Below, piece after piece: positions 6,831-15,594 of a DNA stretch of 35,576 bases. A program made the position numbers and the translations under genes. Every line of letters begins with the position of its first letter. Positions within the stretch are counted from its first letter, which is position 1. The stretch is from Alphaproteobacteria bacterium. GTDB taxonomy: Bacteria; Pseudomonadota; Alphaproteobacteria; Sphingomonadales; JAKSBY01. The DNA lies in NCBI GenBank assembly GCA_021774625.1, contig JAJFIV010000019.1, positions 1-35,576 on the forward strand, written 5' to 3'. Under the pieces are notes generated by a model. The model saw nothing but the letters and a program-made list of their open reading frames with translations, searched no databases and was not told the origin of the DNA.

Positions 6831-7877
6831 ATGGCTGAAGCAAAACCCAAAAGCAACCGCAAGGCGGAACTGCTTTCGACCCCGGTCGAGCATGTGGATA
6901 TGACCGCCTTCGATGCGCGGCCGATCATTGATGCGATGGACAAGATGTCCTTCACGTCCCGTGATCTGGCGCGCGCAACCGGTATTTTCAATGATATGCT
7001 GGCGGATAAGGACTGCGCCGTGATCCTGACGCTGGCCGGGTCCACATCCGCCGGCGGCTGCATGCAGATTTATGCCGACATGGTGAAATACGGCATGGTG
7101 GACGCGATTGTCTCCACCGGCGCTTCCATCGTTGACATGGATTTTTTCGAGGCCCTTGGTTTCCGGCACTATCAGGGCAGTCCGTTTATTGATGACGGCG
7201 AATTGCGTTCCCATTATGTGGACCGCATTTACGACACCTATATCGATGAAGAGGAATTGCAGAATTGCGATTTCACCATCAAGGCGATTGCCGACGCGCT
7301 CCCGGCCAAACCCTATTCGTCGCGCGAATTTATCCGGGAAATGGGCCGCTGGCTGAAGGACAACGCCAGGAAAAAAGGCTCGCTGATTGAAACGGCCTAT
7401 GATCACGATGTGCCCATCTTCTGCCCGGCCTTCACCGATTCCAGCGCCGGTTTCGGTCTTGTCAGCCATCAGGTTGAACGCCCCGACAATCACCTGACCA
7501 TCGATTCCATCCGGGATTTTCGCGAACTGACCGACATCAAGATCAAGGCGGGCACCACGGGCCTGCTGATGGTCGGTGGCGGCGTGCCGAAAAACTTCGT
7601 TCAGGATACCGTGGTTTGCGCCGAAATTCTCGGCCACGAGGCGGAGATGCACAAATACGCCATCCAGATCACGGTGGCCGATGTCCGGGACGGCGCCTGT
7701 TCCTCATCCACCCTCAAGGAAGCCTCGTCCTGGGGCAAGGTGGACACCACTTATGAGCAAATGGTCTTCGCCGAGGCCGGCTCCGTCATCCCCCTGATGG
7801 CTTCCGACGCCTATCACCGCGGCCACTGGCGGAACCGGAAGAAACACGCATTTTCGACACTGTTTCATAAGTCATAG
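6831..7877 (+). CDS. deoxyhypusine-synthase-like protein, probable polyamine aminobutyl- or aminopropyl-transferase
   Basis: This 348-residue protein belongs to the deoxyhypusine synthase family, NAD-dependent enzymes that move the aminobutyl group of spermidine. Family motifs seen are LAGSTSAGG (NAD site), VDAIVSTGASIVDMDF, the acidic stretch around DSSAGFG, and the active-site lysine in EASSWGKVDT (Lys303), equivalent to the lysine that carries the enzyme-imine intermediate in the human enzyme. Bacteria lack eIF5A, the usual substrate, so the acceptor must be different; homologues have been linked to homospermidine or spermidine formation. The gene starts two bases after the ornithine decarboxylase stop, which supports a role downstream of putrescine. 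Family membership is firm; the exact product is inferred. Confidence 0.85.
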   Translation: MAEAKPKSNRKAELLSTPVEHVDMTAFDARPIIDAMDKMSFTSRDLARATGIFNDMLADKDCAVILTLAGSTSAGGCMQIYADMVKYGMVDAIVSTGASIVDMDFFEALGFRHYQGSPFIDDGELRSHYVDRIYDTYIDEEELQNCDFTIKAIADALPAKPYSSREFIREMGRWLKDNARKKGSLIETAYDHDVPIFCPAFTDSSAGFGLVSHQVERPDNHLTIDSIRDFRELTDIKIKAGTTGLLMVGGGVPKNFVQDTVVCAEILGHEAEMHKYAIQITVADVRDGACSSSTLKEASSWGKVDTTYEQMVFAEAGSVIPLMASDAYHRGHWRNRKKHAFSTLFHKS

Positions 7878-7938
7878 AACCGTATTGGTCTGTTACCACC
7901 GGCTGATGAATCTATCGTGTTACGGATCGGAAAAACAT

Positions 7939-8011
7939 CGTTCGGGCTGAGCTTGTCGAAGCCGGGATCATGGAGTCTGAGGTCGGCTCTTCGACAGGCT
8001 CAGGGCGAACG
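7939..8011. repeat. REP-like imperfect inverted repeat (TTCGACAAGCTCAG family)
   Basis: The left arm (7939-7963) begins CGTTCGGGCTGAGCTTGTCG. The right arm (7985-8011) contains TTCGACAGGCTCAGGGCGAACG, its near reverse complement, with a 21-nt spacer between the arms. Variants of this 'TTCGACAAGCTCAG…GAACGG' palindrome are scattered between genes in many Alphaproteobacteria, notably sphingomonads. It lies after the DHS-like gene and could form a stable transcript-end hairpin. Confidence 0.75.
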
Positions 8012-8044
8012 GGATTGGATTAACCCAGCTTTCCAATACGGCCA

Positions 8045-8073
8045 TTGCCGCCCGCATATTTTTCCGCTATAGC
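8045..8073 (+). promoter_or_regulatory. candidate sigma-70 promoter for ettA
   Basis: TTGCCG (8045-8050) and TATAGC (8068-8073) are spaced by exactly 17 bp. Transcription would start near 8080, giving a 5' leader of about 27 nt before the ATG at 8107. Confidence 0.5.
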
Positions 8074-8106
8074 CTGCGCCAATCTCCAAATCATTAAAGG
8101 GTTCCC

Positions 8107-9762
8107 ATGGCTTCCTATCAGTATGTTTATGTGATGCAGCGGCTGTCCAAGACCTATCCGGGCGGCAAGCAGGTTTTGAAAGATATCACGCTGTCCTTTC
8201 TGCCCGGCGCCAAGATCGCCGTGATCGGCGTCAACGGGGCCGGGAAATCGACCCTGATGAAGATCATGGCGGGCATGGATACGGAATTTACCGGCGAAGC
8301 CTGGGCCGCTGAAGGGGCCAAGGTTGGATATCTTTCTCAGGAACCGGAACTGGACGCCTCGAAGGATGTGCTCGGTAATGTGATGGAAGGGGTGGCCGAA
8401 CAGCGGGCGCTGCTGGATCGTTATAATGAAGTCGCCATGAATTATTCCGACGAGGTCGCCGAAGAAATGGCGCGCCTGCAGGACGAGATCGACGCCCGGG
8501 ATTTGTGGGATCTGGATAATCATATCGAGATCGCCATGGATGCGCTGCGCTGTCCGCCGCCGGATGCGGACGTAACGGAACTTTCTGGCGGAGAACGCCG
8601 CCGGGTGGCGTTGTGCCGCCTGCTTTTGGAAAAGCCCGACCTTCTGATGCTGGATGAGCCAACAAACCATCTGGATGCGGAATCTGTGGCCTGGCTGGAG
8701 CGTTATCTGCAGGAATATAAAGGTACGGTCGTTCTGGTCACCCATGACCGGTATTTCCTGGATAATGTGGTGGGCTGGGTGCTGGAGCTGGACCGCGGAC
8801 AAGGCATACCCTTCGAAGGGAATTATTCCGCCTGGCTGGAACATAAACAGAAGCGCATGGCGCTGGAAGGCCGGGCGGAGGAATCCCGGCAGAAGGCGCT
8901 GCAGCGGGAAATCGACTGGATCAGATCCTCGCCCAAGGCGCGGCAGGCCAAATCTAAGGCCCGCATCAAGGCCTATGATGAGCTATTACAGCAGACTCAG
9001 GAAAAGATGCGCGGAACGGCACAAATCAAGATCCGTCCGCCGGAACGGCTCGGCAATGTGGTGATCGAGGCGGTGGGGCTGAAAAAGGGTTATGGCGACA
9101 AACTCCTGATCGACGATCTTAATTTTCGCCTGCCGCCGGGCGGTATCGTCGGTGTCATCGGACCCAACGGGGCGGGTAAGACAACCCTGTTCCGCATGAT
9201 CACGGGGCAGGAACAGCCGGATGGTGGCACGCTCACCGTAGGGGACAGTGTTCAGCTTGGCTATGTCGATCAGTCCCGGGATTCCCTTGATGCCGGCAAG
9301 AATGTCTGGGCGGAAATTTCCGGCGGTGACGATGTCATTTACTTCGGCAAGGTGGAAATTCAGAGCCGCGCCTATGTGGCCTCATTCGCGTTTAAGGGCA
9401 CCGATCAGCAGAAAAACGTCGGGCAATTATCCGGCGGGGAACGCAACCGGGTTCATCTTGCCAAAATGCTGAAAGAGGGCGGTAATGTGCTGCTGCTGGA
9501 TGAGCCGACCAATGATCTGGATGTGGAAACGCTCCGCGCGCTTGAGGAAGCCCTGGAAAATTTCGCCGGCTGTGCCGTGGTGATTTCCCATGACCGTTTT
9601 TTCCTTGACCGGCTGGCGACCCATATCCTCGCCTTTGAAGGCGACAGTCATGTGGAGTGGTTTGAAGGCAACTTTGAGGATTACGAGGCCGACAAACGCC
9701 GCCGTCTCGGGGATGCCGCCATCGAGCCGCATCGGATCAAATATAAGAAATTCGGACGTTAG
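8107..9762 (+). CDS. ettA: energy-dependent translational throttle protein EttA (ABC-F)
   Basis: This soluble 551-residue ABC-F ATPase has two nucleotide-binding domains and no membrane segments. Walker A motifs are GVNGAGKST (41-49) and GPNGAGKTT (352-360). Signatures are LSGGERRR (159-166) and LSGGERNR (441-448), with LDEPTNHLD and LDEPTNDLD after the two Walker B strands. The linker between them, with [17 protein letters not shown], is the EttA-type P-site tRNA-interaction region. EttA binds the ribosomal E site and gates the first elongation step according to the ATP/ADP ratio. Length (555 in E. coli) and the opening [13 protein letters not shown] fit EttA rather than Uup or YheS. It appears monocistronic, with its own promoter and a palindrome at its stop codon. 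Confidence 0.93.
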   Translation: MASYQYVYVMQRLSKTYPGGKQVLKDITLSFLPGAKIAVIGVNGAGKSTLMKIMAGMDTEFTGEAWAAEGAKVGYLSQEPELDASKDVLGNVMEGVAEQRALLDRYNEVAMNYSDEVAEEMARLQDEIDARDLWDLDNHIEIAMDALRCPPPDADVTELSGGERRRVALCRLLLEKPDLLMLDEPTNHLDAESVAWLERYLQEYKGTVVLVTHDRYFLDNVVGWVLELDRGQGIPFEGNYSAWLEHKQKRMALEGRAEESRQKALQREIDWIRSSPKARQAKSKARIKAYDELLQQTQEKMRGTAQIKIRPPERLGNVVIEAVGLKKGYGDKLLIDDLNFRLPPGGIVGVIGPNGAGKTTLFRMITGQEQPDGGTLTVGDSVQLGYVDQSRDSLDAGKNVWAEISGGDDVIYFGKVEIQSRAYVASFAFKGTDQQKNVGQLSGGERNRVHLAKMLKEGGNVLLLDEPTNDLDVETLRALEEALENFAGCAVVISHDRFFLDRLATHILAFEGDSHVEWFEGNFEDYEADKRRRLGDAAIEPHRIKYKKFGR

Positions 9763-9790
9763 AGTCTTTTCTGATCAGAAAAGACTCTAA
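9759..9790. repeat. 32-bp perfect palindrome overlapping the ettA stop codon
   Basis: TTAGAGTCTTTTC (9759-9771) and its exact reverse complement (9778-9790) flank the self-complementary centre TGATCA. The repeat includes the ettA stop codon. No T-run follows it, although each arm carries a short T or A run that could serve a bidirectional terminator. Both arms contain a GANTC site, the target of the alphaproteobacterial CcrM methylase, and the centre contains GATC. Confidence 0.8.
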
Positions 9791-9880
9791 TCATGCGTTC
9801 CCGTTAACCATCTTTGTGCGTTGACTCTGGCTTTTGCGGGTGTCACTCTTTTGCCCATAAAGAAAAAAAAGGGAATGGGT

Positions 9881-9997
9881 ATGCAGAAATGGTTAGGGAT
9901 TATCGGGGTTTTTGATCGGGTCCTGCTGCGTCTTATGATGCTGGCTGCGGCCGTGCTGCTGATTATGGCGGGGCTGGGCAACGGCGCCTTTTTTTAA
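9881..9997 (+). CDS. possible 38-residue single-span membrane peptide
   Basis: A short frame between ettA and mlaA starts at ATG 9881 (or the in-frame ATG at 9875) after an AAAAAAAAGGGA ribosome-binding sequence. It encodes a peptide with a basic/aromatic N-terminus (MQKWLGIIGVFDRVLLRL) followed by about 18 hydrophobic residues (MMLAAAVLLIMAGLG) and the tail NGAFF. That is the shape of a small inner-membrane protein. Nothing similar is recognised. It points towards the oppositely oriented mlaA, and its stop is 13 bases from the mlaA end. A chance frame is possible. Confidence 0.35.
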   Translation: MQKWLGIIGVFDRVLLRLMMLAAAVLLIMAGLGNGAFF

Positions 9998-10010
9998 CCT
10001 TAAGAAAGTC

Positions 10011-10883
10011 TTATGGCCGCGACAGGTCCTTTAAGGACAGGAGGTCAATGTAAAGCGGTTCCAGCGGGTCGATCCTGGGCACAGGCTGGCCCGCGCCTTC
10101 CGGCTCACTGTCCAGATCGTCATTGAACAGGTCTTCTTCTTCCTCGCTTTCCACGATTTTTTCGTTGGCGATATTAAAGGCGCGCCGCTGCCGGTACGCG
10201 GAACGCGCAAGGATATAGGGATCGTCGGATTTATAAAGCTCATCAAACAGATCATCGTTTCGCGCCCGAAAGTCGAGAGCTTCCATGCCAAGACGGGCAT
10301 AAGCCAGTTCCTCCTCATCCCATTTGTCGAGGGCAATACTCAGAGGATCGGCAAAAGATTCGCCAACAAGACCAAGAGCGTCGCGCGGGTTGGACGGCCC
10401 GAAAAACGGCAGAACCAGATAGAAGCCTTCGCCAACGCCCCAGGTCGCAGCGGTCTGGCCGAAATCCTCGCCGTGCTGTTCCAGGCCCCAGTTTTCCGCC
10501 GGATCGAACAGACCGCCAATGCCGATTGTCGAATTGATCACAAAGCGCGAAAAGGTGGTTCCCGCCCGCTTGCCCTCGCCCTGCAGCAGATCGTTCAACA
10601 GGATCAGCGGCGTGTTCAGATTATCGAGGAAATTGGTGATGGCGCCGCGGACCGGTCTCGGGACAATAAAATTATAGCCCTTGGCAAGGGGGCGAAACAG
10701 CAGCTTGTCAAAAAAGGTGTTGGCTTTGAATGTGAAACGGTTCAGCGGCTCCAGCGGGTCATTGTTACGCTCATATTCAGCGCGCGCTGCCACATCTTCC
10801 ACGGGGGGTTTGGTGGCGCAGGCGCCAAGACTGGCAGCGAGCAGTAAAATAAGAACAAGCCTGACTGGTTGAATGCCCATCAT
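10011..10883 (-). CDS. mlaA: MlaA (VacJ) outer-membrane lipoprotein, phospholipid transport
   Basis: This 290-residue lipoprotein removes misplaced phospholipids from the outer leaflet of the outer membrane and passes them to the Mla pathway. The signal peptide ends in the lipobox LGAC with acylated Cys22. The family core follows: NDPLEPLNRFTFKAN, FDKLLFRPLAKGYNFIVPRPVRGAITNFLDNLNTP, NDLLQGE, FVINSTIGIGGLFDPA and LPFFGPSNPRD. The C-terminus is extended by an acidic segment (VESEEEEDLFNDDLDSEPEG) absent from E. coli MlaA. No other mla genes are in the window. Upstream on its strand a TATAAT-like box lies within the 95-bp gap after the aminopeptidase gene. An alternative start two codons later (MGIQ) is equally possible. 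Confidence 0.92.
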   Translation of the reverse strand: MMGIQPVRLVLILLLAASLGACATKPPVEDVAARAEYERNNDPLEPLNRFTFKANTFFDKLLFRPLAKGYNFIVPRPVRGAITNFLDNLNTPLILLNDLLQGEGKRAGTTFSRFVINSTIGIGGLFDPAENWGLEQHGEDFGQTAATWGVGEGFYLVLPFFGPSNPRDALGLVGESFADPLSIALDKWDEEELAYARLGMEALDFRARNDDLFDELYKSDDPYILARSAYRQRRAFNIANEKIVESEEEEDLFNDDLDSEPEGAGQPVPRIDPLEPLYIDLLSLKDLSRP

Positions 10884-10978
10884 TTGATATAGCCCGCAGA
10901 TTTATAATATTTCGTTTATTATTATAACTGATAAAGGCGGCGCAATGGATGCGCAACCCCCATCAGGTAAAGTGTTTG

Positions 10979-12439
10979 TTATTCGGCTTCAAAAAAGGCC
11001 TTTGTCGCTTTGTACAGGGAATAGACATCGGCCTTTGAACTGACGGCATAGGGCGTGTGGATCGACAAAACCGGCACCCCGAAATCGATGACCTCCATAT
11101 TATGGCGGGCATATTCACGGCCGACGGTGCCGCCGCCGCTGCCATTGACTTTATAGGTGGCGGTCTGCCAGGGGACCCCGGCTTGATCCAGTAAATTCCT
11201 GGTCCAGGCGATATATTCGGAATTGGCGTTAAAGCCCCGGCCATAAAGCTTCATATTGATGCCGTTGCCCAGCCGGGGCGCATTGCCTTTTTCCCAGGCG
11301 GAAGGCCAGATCGGGTTGATGCCGGGATTGACGTCAATGGAAATGACTTTCGATTTTTTCAGCGCCCGGCGGGCGTCGGGCTCCCGGTAATCGCCGCCCA
11401 TCTGGCGGTACAGAAGACCGGAAATCAGATCGAACAGGTCGGAAGAGGATGCGCCGGTATTATTCACATTGCCGCTTTCCTCATTATCGACCAGATGGGC
11501 GATGGCGGTGTATTCAGGACTATCTGTTGCCAATATACCGCGCACGGAGGCGTAAGCGGAAAGCCGGTCATCCTGTCCGTAAATCGCCATTAGACTGCGG
11601 TCGAACCCGACGTCGCGGGGCGGGAAAGCCGGAACCAGCGCCAGTTCCGCCGACACCAGATCGTCAAGTCCGATCCCGTATTCCGATTTCAGATAGGCCT
11701 CGACCTGAGCGCTGACCCCTTCTTTTTCATCCATCGGTATCGTGCCGATAATGGGGTCAAGCTCCTCATGCTTGATGGCGTCCCGCTGCTTGCGGTCGCG
11801 CAGGTCGCCATCCACATGAGGGGACAGATCGGGAATGATGAAAATGGGCTCGCCCGGATCGAGCCCTATGGAGATTTCCACCGTCGTCCCGTCTTTCTTA
11901 TCGACCCGGCCGATCAGGGCCAGAGGGATACTGGTCCATTGATAGGTTTTCAGACCGCCGTGAAAATTGGTCTGGAACTGTGCGAAGCCTTCCCGTTCAT
12001 AGAGGGGGCGGCCCTTGAGCTCCAGGCGCGGCGAATCGATATGGGACGCGGCGACATGGACGCCGTCCCCGATGCCTTTTTTCCCGATGACGATCAGCAC
12101 GATGGAGCGCTCCCGGTTGCTGTAATAATATTTACGGCCCGGGGAGAGGTTGGATGTATCGGTGAGCTCGGAAAATCCGTTGGCTTCCGCGATCTGGATG
12201 GTTTCCTTCACCGCCATCAATTCAGTCCGTGCCCGGTGCATAAAGGCTTTGTAATCCTCGGCAAAGGCAAAAATCCGTTGCCGTTCCTCATCGGAAACCT
12301 TCAGCCAGCCGGAGGGGCATTTGTCCGTAAAACAGGGCGGTTCGGCTACAGCCTGTTGCGATGTTGCGGGAATCGCCAGACCGAGAATCGCTGAAGTGGC
12401 CAGAAGGCGGGAAAAGTGAATAAAATCAAACTTTTGCAT
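10979..12439 (-). CDS. M18-family aminopeptidase with an N-terminal signal peptide
   Basis: This is a 486-residue zinc aminopeptidase of peptidase family M18 (aspartyl aminopeptidase / LAP4 group). The expected dinuclear-metal residues are visible: His133 in ASHIDSPRLE, Asp290/291 in GQDDRLSAY, the acid pair Glu320-Glu321 in VDNEESG, Asp369 in SIDVNPG, and His461 in SIHTPYAVSSKAD. The start at 12439 has a good AGGA site. The first 33 residues form a signal-peptide-like segment (LLATSAILGLAIPATSQQAVA) followed by a Cys-containing stretch (CFTDKC), so export to the periplasm is likely. That is unusual, since studied M18 enzymes are intracellular. It ends 95 bases before mlaA on the same strand; no functional link is evident. 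Confidence 0.85.
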   Translation of the reverse strand: MQKFDFIHFSRLLATSAILGLAIPATSQQAVAEPPCFTDKCPSGWLKVSDEERQRIFAFAEDYKAFMHRARTELMAVKETIQIAEANGFSELTDTSNLSPGRKYYYSNRERSIVLIVIGKKGIGDGVHVAASHIDSPRLELKGRPLYEREGFAQFQTNFHGGLKTYQWTSIPLALIGRVDKKDGTTVEISIGLDPGEPIFIIPDLSPHVDGDLRDRKQRDAIKHEELDPIIGTIPMDEKEGVSAQVEAYLKSEYGIGLDDLVSAELALVPAFPPRDVGFDRSLMAIYGQDDRLSAYASVRGILATDSPEYTAIAHLVDNEESGNVNNTGASSSDLFDLISGLLYRQMGGDYREPDARRALKKSKVISIDVNPGINPIWPSAWEKGNAPRLGNGINMKLYGRGFNANSEYIAWTRNLLDQAGVPWQTATYKVNGSGGGTVGREYARHNMEVIDFGVPVLSIHTPYAVSSKADVYSLYKATKAFFEAE

Positions 12440-12565
12440 TGAATATCCTTTTGAGTGGCGGCTTGACTGTAGAAGACCCTAACGATTCAGATGCAATTCG
12501 CCAATACTCTTCGCGGTTTGATAATAAGCGACTCTGGTCCGGATAGGAATTTCTTTCTTTACTGG

Positions 12566-12585
12566 ATATAAAGATATCTTTATAT
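12566..12585. promoter_or_regulatory. 20-bp perfect palindrome, probable operator of the SahR-like regulator
   Basis: The half-site ATATAAAGAT (12566-12575) is followed directly by its exact reverse complement (12576-12585). The palindrome overlaps AT-rich candidate -10 sequences (TATAAA at 12567-12572; TATATT at 12583-12588) and ends about 55 bases before the regulator start. ArsR-family regulators bind such AT-rich palindromes, and SahR regulators of methionine genes act from sites of this kind. Operator function and autoregulation are inferred from position. Confidence 0.7.
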
Positions 12586-12639
12586 ATTTCTATCTGATGT
12601 CCGCCGGATGACGCGGCAGACGATTTTGATCTGGATTTT

Positions 12640-13611
12640 GTGATGGATGCCCTGTTAGCTGCCCTTCGCGCTGCCGGCGAGCCGACCCGAATTCGCATTC
12701 TCGGGCTGTTGGGGCATGGCGAACTGACGGTTTCCGAACTCACCCATATATTGCGGCAAAGTCAGCCCCGGGTTTCCCGTCATTTGAAACTGCTGACGGA
12801 AGCCGGGCTTTTGAACCGTTTTCGCGAAGGCACCTGGGTTTTTTACCGGCTGGTCGATGATGACGGCAAGACCGCAACACTTGCCCGTACCCTGGTTGAT
12901 CTCATTCCGGAAGACGATGCGGACCACACGCGGGATCTGGACCGTCTTGCCGAAGTGAAGGAATTAAGGGCGGAAAAAGCGGCAGCTTATTTTAGCGCCA
13001 ATGCCGGTAACTGGGATAAAGTCCGCTCACTTTATGTCGAGGAAAAAGAAGTCGAGCGGGAACTGCTCTCGCAGATTGGTGACCGGGAGATCGAGGATTT
13101 TCTGGATGTCGGCACCGGCACCGGCCGCATGCTGGAGATTTTTGCTCCTTATATCAACCGCGGCCTGGGTATTGATCTCAGCCACGAAATGCTTTCAATG
13201 GCGCGGTCGAACCTGTCCGATAAAAAAATCACCAATTGCCAGGTCCGCCATGGCGATATGTATGCCTTGCCGGTTGATGATGGCAGTCAGGATATCGTTA
13301 TTTTTCATCAGGTTCTGCATTATGCCGACGATCCACAGGATGCTTTGAGCGAGGCGGCGCGGGCGTTGCGGAAGACCGGCACGCTGATCATTGTGGATTT
13401 TGCCCCACATGATTTGGAAATCCTGCGGGAGGAGCACGCCCATCGCCGGCTTGGTTTCCGCGATGAGGAAATCATCAACTGGTCGCGCTCGGCAGGTCTC
13501 AAAATAGAAGATATCACCCATTTTGACGGCGCCGAGTTGACCGCCACCATCTGGCGCGCGGTAAAACCCGGGCCCCGGCACGCAAAAACCAAACTGGCGG
13601 TGGTGCAATGA
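12640..13611 (+). CDS. ArsR-family regulator fused to a SAM-dependent methyltransferase domain, SahR-like
   Basis: This two-domain protein has 323 residues (322 if started at the ATG at 12643). Residues 1-95 form an ArsR winged helix, with EPTRIRILGLL, the recognition helix around SQPRVSRHLKLL (41-52), and the wing FREGTWVFYRL. Residues about 115-320 form a class-I methyltransferase with the SAM loop FLDVGTGTGRML (154-165) and motifs IVIFHQVLHYADDPQDAL and TLIIVDFAPHD. Fusions of this type next to metF and metH in Alphaproteobacteria belong to the SahR group, which senses S-adenosylhomocysteine and represses methionine-cycle genes. The gene overlaps metF by four bases (ATGA), so it leads the operon and probably controls it through the upstream palindrome. 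Whether the methyltransferase domain is catalytic or only binds ligand is unknown. No strong Shine-Dalgarno is seen. Confidence 0.85.
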   Translation: MMDALLAALRAAGEPTRIRILGLLGHGELTVSELTHILRQSQPRVSRHLKLLTEAGLLNRFREGTWVFYRLVDDDGKTATLARTLVDLIPEDDADHTRDLDRLAEVKELRAEKAAAYFSANAGNWDKVRSLYVEEKEVERELLSQIGDREIEDFLDVGTGTGRMLEIFAPYINRGLGIDLSHEMLSMARSNLSDKKITNCQVRHGDMYALPVDDGSQDIVIFHQVLHYADDPQDALSEAARALRKTGTLIIVDFAPHDLEILREEHAHRRLGFRDEEIINWSRSAGLKIEDITHFDGAELTATIWRAVKPGPRHAKTKLAVVQ

Positions 13612-14543
13612 CAGGTTTTCGCTATTCCGAGGGCGGCGGACATGCCTCGCTGTTTGCAGAGAGCCTGAGGGATATTCAGGTTTCCTTCGAGTTTTTCCCG
13701 CCTAAAACGCCGGCGATGGAAGAAACTCTGTGGGCTGCGGTGAAGCGGCTGGAGCCGGTTGGCCCGCGCTTTGTATCGGTGACTTACGGCGCCGGCGGCT
13801 CCACACGGGAGCGGACCCACGCCACCATTTTGCGAATTCTCAATGAAACCGGCATGCAGCCCGCGGCTCATCTCACCTGTGTCGGCGCGGCGCGGGAGGA
13901 GGTGAATGAGATTATCCGGTGCTATCGGGATGCCGGAGTCCGGCATATTGTGGCGTTGCGCGGCGATATGCCCGAGGCGGGTCAGGCTTATACGCCCCAT
14001 CCCGGCGGTTACGAAAATGCTGCGGATCTGGTGGCAGGAATCCGTAAGATTGGTGACTTCGATATTTCTGTTGCGGCTTATCCGGAGCAGCATCCGGACA
14101 GCGGCAGCCTTGCCGCCGATCTCGACAATCTGAAGCGCAAGATTGATGCCGGGGCCAGTCGGGCCATTACGCAGTTCTTTTTTGAGCCCGATCAGTATTT
14201 TCGTTTTCTGGATCATGTGCGTTCTTTCGGAATAGATGTGCCCATCGTTCCCGGCATTCTTCCGGTGACCAATTATAAGCAGCTTGTGCGGTTCGCCGGG
14301 ATGTGTGGGGCGGGCGTGCCGAAATGGCTGGCGGATTTGTTCGATGGCCTGGACGGTTCGCCGGAAACCCGTAATCTGGTGGCGGCGACCGTGGCCGGTG
14401 AAATGTGTCGCCGGCTTCATACGGGCGGCGTGAATGAATTTCATTTCTATACCCTCAACCGGGCGGAACTCAGCTTCGCCATCTGTCATATGCTGGGCCT
14501 TAGGGCCGTAAAGGAATCGGAGGCCGCCCATGCGAACGGATGA
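13608..14543 (+). CDS. metF: methylenetetrahydrofolate reductase MetF
   Basis: This 311-residue FAD enzyme reduces 5,10-methylene-THF to 5-methyl-THF, the methyl donor for MetH. It has the family landmarks SFEFFPPKT with the catalytic glutamate (Glu28), [44 protein letters not shown], and [17 protein letters not shown]. It starts at ATG 13608 overlapping the regulator stop, and its own end overlaps the next gene by 14 bases. It therefore sits inside a tightly coupled methionine operon. Length and motifs match bacterial MetF without gaps. Confidence 0.95.
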   Translation: MTGFRYSEGGGHASLFAESLRDIQVSFEFFPPKTPAMEETLWAAVKRLEPVGPRFVSVTYGAGGSTRERTHATILRILNETGMQPAAHLTCVGAAREEVNEIIRCYRDAGVRHIVALRGDMPEAGQAYTPHPGGYENAADLVAGIRKIGDFDISVAAYPEQHPDSGSLAADLDNLKRKIDAGASRAITQFFFEPDQYFRFLDHVRSFGIDVPIVPGILPVTNYKQLVRFAGMCGAGVPKWLADLFDGLDGSPETRNLVAATVAGEMCRRLHTGGVNEFHFYTLNRAELSFAICHMLGLRAVKESEAAHANG

Positions 14544-15594
14544 ACGGATCAAGTGGCTTCGGGGTACCATGGCGCAACGTATTCTGGTGCTGGACGGCGC
14601 CATGGGGACCTCCATTCAGTCCTATAAGCTGTCGGAACAGGATTTCCGCGGTGAGCGTTTCAGGGATTTTGGCCGCGATGTGAAGGGCAATAATGACCTT
14701 CTCAATCTGACGGCTTCCCATATAATCCGGGAAATTCATGACAGTTTTCTGGAGGCGGGCGCGGATATCGTCTCCACCAATACCTTCAATTCAACACAGA
14801 TATCCCAGGCCGATTATGGCATGGAGGATCTGGCTTATGAATTGAACCGGGAAGGAGCGCGGCTTGCCCGTGAGGCCGCCGACGCCTGGTCCGAAAAAAC
14901 GCCGGACCGGCGGCGGTTTGTTGCGGGCTCGCTGGGTCCCACCAACAAAACGCTTTCCATTTCACCAGATGTGAATAATCCGGCTTTTCGCGAAGTCAGT
15001 TTTGACTGGGTGAAGGATAATTACCGCCAGGCGGCCGAAGGGCTGATTGATGGCGGAGCGGACCTGCTGCTGCTGGAAACTATTTTTGACACGCTCAATG
15101 CCAAGGCCTCCATCGCCGGCATTCAGGAACTGGCCGACGAGACGGGAAAGGAAATACCGCTGCTCATTTCCGGCACCATCACCGATTTGTCGGGCCGTAC
15201 TTTATCGGGCCAGACCGTAATCGCGTTCTGGCATTCCGTGCGCCACGCCAAGCCTTTTGCGGTGGGCCTCAACTGTTCCTTCGGCGCCGATGAATTGCGG
15301 CCGCATGTGGCGGACCTTGCCCATCATGCCGATGTGCCGGTCATTGCCTATCCCAATGCCGGGCTGCCCAATGAAATGGGCGACTATGACGAAACGCCGG
15401 AAATGACGGCGGCGCATATTCGCGGCTGGGCGGAAGAAGGGCTGGTGAATATCGTCGGCGGCTGCTGCGGCACCACCCCGGATCATATCAAGGCAATAGC
15501 CGACGCAATGCAGGGGATGAGGCCGCGCGCCATACCGGAAAATTCTATCGCCATGCGGCTGTCAGGGCTTGAGGCGGTAACCATCGGCCTATGA
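14530..15594 (+). CDS. metH: methionine synthase, homocysteine-binding part (split MetH, N-terminal protein)
   Basis: This 354-residue protein corresponds to the first domain of cobalamin-dependent methionine synthase, a homocysteine S-methyltransferase barrel. The opening [17 protein letters not shown] is the family start. The three zinc-binding cysteines are present: Cys249 in [13 protein letters not shown], and Cys312 and Cys313 in [14 protein letters not shown]. It ends where the pterin domain begins in single-chain MetH, and the remaining domains are encoded by the next gene through an ATGA overlap. The two lengths add to 1231 residues, close to the 1227 of E. coli MetH, so this is a clean split rather than a frameshift. 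Split MetH is known in several Alphaproteobacteria. Confidence 0.93.
   Translation: MRTDERIKWLRGTMAQRILVLDGAMGTSIQSYKLSEQDFRGERFRDFGRDVKGNNDLLNLTASHIIREIHDSFLEAGADIVSTNTFNSTQISQADYGMEDLAYELNREGARLAREAADAWSEKTPDRRRFVAGSLGPTNKTLSISPDVNNPAFREVSFDWVKDNYRQAAEGLIDGGADLLLLETIFDTLNAKASIAGIQELADETGKEIPLLISGTITDLSGRTLSGQTVIAFWHSVRHAKPFAVGLNCSFGADELRPHVADLAHHADVPVIAYPNAGLPNEMGDYDETPEMTAAHIRGWAEEGLVNIVGGCCGTTPDHIKAIADAMQGMRPRAIPENSIAMRLSGLEAVTIGL

Noticed and set aside
9787-9981. 64-codon minus-strand frame between ettA and mlaA
   Set aside because: There is no ribosome-binding site and the composition is that of translated noncoding sequence; the plus-strand small membrane frame is the better candidate.
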